Of a stretch of 64,000 nt of DNA, positions 63,612 through 64,000 are shown one piece after another. The stretch is taken from assembly GCF_019797845.1 (NCBI RefSeq), contig NZ_CP081864.1:310001-374000 (forward strand), written 5' to 3'. The stretch is from Symbiopectobacterium purcellii (lineage in GTDB: Bacteria > Pseudomonadota > Gammaproteobacteria > Enterobacterales > Enterobacteriaceae). How positions within the stretch are numbered: the stretch's first letter is position 1; each line of letters starts with the position of its first letter. The notes under the pieces are model-generated. The model was not told the DNA's origin. It saw only the letters and a list, made by a program, of their open reading frames with translations, and ran no database searches. The position numbers and the translations under genes were made by a program.

Positions 63612-64000
63612 TTACAGCGCGGCAATGGTGGCCTGCTGTTCCAACAGTTTGGCTTTCGCTACCGCATAGCCGTCACGTTTTTCACGCTCTTTGGCAATCA
63701 CCGCCTCCGGTGCGCGCGCAACAAAGCCTTCATTGGAGAGCTTGCTGTCGATGCGGTTGATTTCCGCTTCAACCTTGGCAACTTCCTTGGCCAAACGCTC
63801 CAGTTCTACGTCTTTGTCGACCAGATCAAGCATCGGGATCAGCAACTCCGCGCCGTCCAGCAGGGACGTGACTGCCACCGGGCCTTTTTCACCGGCAGGC
63901 AGCAGTTGCACACTTGCCAGACGCGCCAGGGTTTGGATAAAGCTGCGGTTTGCTTCCACGCGACGTTGCTTTTCCGGCGTGGCATCACGCAACAGCACAT
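63612..64000 (-). CDS. valS: ValS, valyl-tRNA synthetase (C-terminal part only)
   Basis: The visible 129 codons are the 3' end of valS, running off the right edge. The last 75 residues are the class Ia C-terminal coiled-coil arm that contacts the t[43 protein letters not shown] and the terminal helix [11 protein letters not shown]. The preceding [14 protein letters not shown] is typical of enterobacterial ValS. Confidence 0.95.
   Translation of the reverse strand, partial: VLLRDATPEKQRRVEANRSFIQTLARLASVQLLPAGEKGPVAVTSLLDGAELLIPMLDLVDKDVELERLAKEVAKVEAEINRIDSKLSNEGFVARAPEAVIAKEREKRDGYAVAKAKLLEQQATIAAL

Overview
The window is chromosomal DNA of a member of the Enterobacterales, most likely a plant-associated Pectobacteriaceae (Dickeya, Brenneria or Lonsdalea type). 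The evidence is the near-complete set of enterobacterial housekeeping genes in E. coli-like blocks (lpoA/rsmI, ygiC-ygiB-tolC, nudF-yqiB-cpdA-yqiA-parE, parC-plsC-ftsP, dkgA/yghB/metC/exbBD, nrdDG, pyrLBI, argF, rraB, yjgM, yjgN, valS). Four ERIC repeats and accessory genes for plant-polysaccharide and hydroxycinnamate breakdown point the same way. Genus assignment is inference; no rRNA is present.

Layout. 1-8.3 kb: lpoA (cut by the edge), rsmI, RNase P RNA, a FlxA-like protein, a broken ABC-F ATPase, ygiD, a Sel1 protein and ygiC-ygiB. 8.7-15 kb: tolC, divergent from nudF-yqiB-cpdA-yqiA, then parE. 15-21.8 kb: a broken GNAT gene, then an accessory carbohydrate locus consisting of a LacI regulator, an MFS transporter, an unrecognised protein of about 829 codons and a GH105 unsaturated-glycuronyl hydrolase. 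21.9-26 kb: a LysR regulator, mdaB, and a Fur-box-controlled haem/haemoglobin-type TonB receptor. 26.5-31.3 kb: parC, plsC, ftsP. 31.4-37.8 kb: an esterase-padC pair with a divergent LysR regulator, then a YegV-like kinase, an NCS1 permease and a GntR regulator. 38-46.7 kb: dkgA, yghB, metC, a TRAP transporter and exbBD. 47-64 kb: yhbP, yraR, nrdGD, ridA, pyrIBL, yjgK, an AscG-like regulator, argF, rraB, yjgM, an exported MetX-like hydrolase, a chemoreceptor, yjgN, an M48 protease and the 3' end of valS.

A striking property is the number of single-lesion genes. Nine otherwise well-conserved reading frames each carry exactly one defect: five in-frame stops (TAG x3, TAA x1, TGA x1) and four one-base frameshifts, each at a C or G run of 4 to 7. 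They include nrdD, where the stop removes the glycyl-radical and zinc domain, and three of the four genes of the 15-21 kb carbohydrate locus. All three stop codons are involved, so one reassigned codon cannot explain it. Recent pseudogene formation or base-call error can.

Regulation is readable in several places: paired NrdR boxes before nrdD, paired ARG boxes before argF, a pyrBI attenuator with its leader peptide, Fur boxes before the TonB receptor and exbB, and CG-centred palindromes before the GH105 gene. The strongest candidate for an undescribed system is the LacI/MFS/829-codon/GH105 locus. It looks like a cytoplasmic route for unsaturated uronic-acid oligosaccharides in which the large toroid-like protein has no recognised family.
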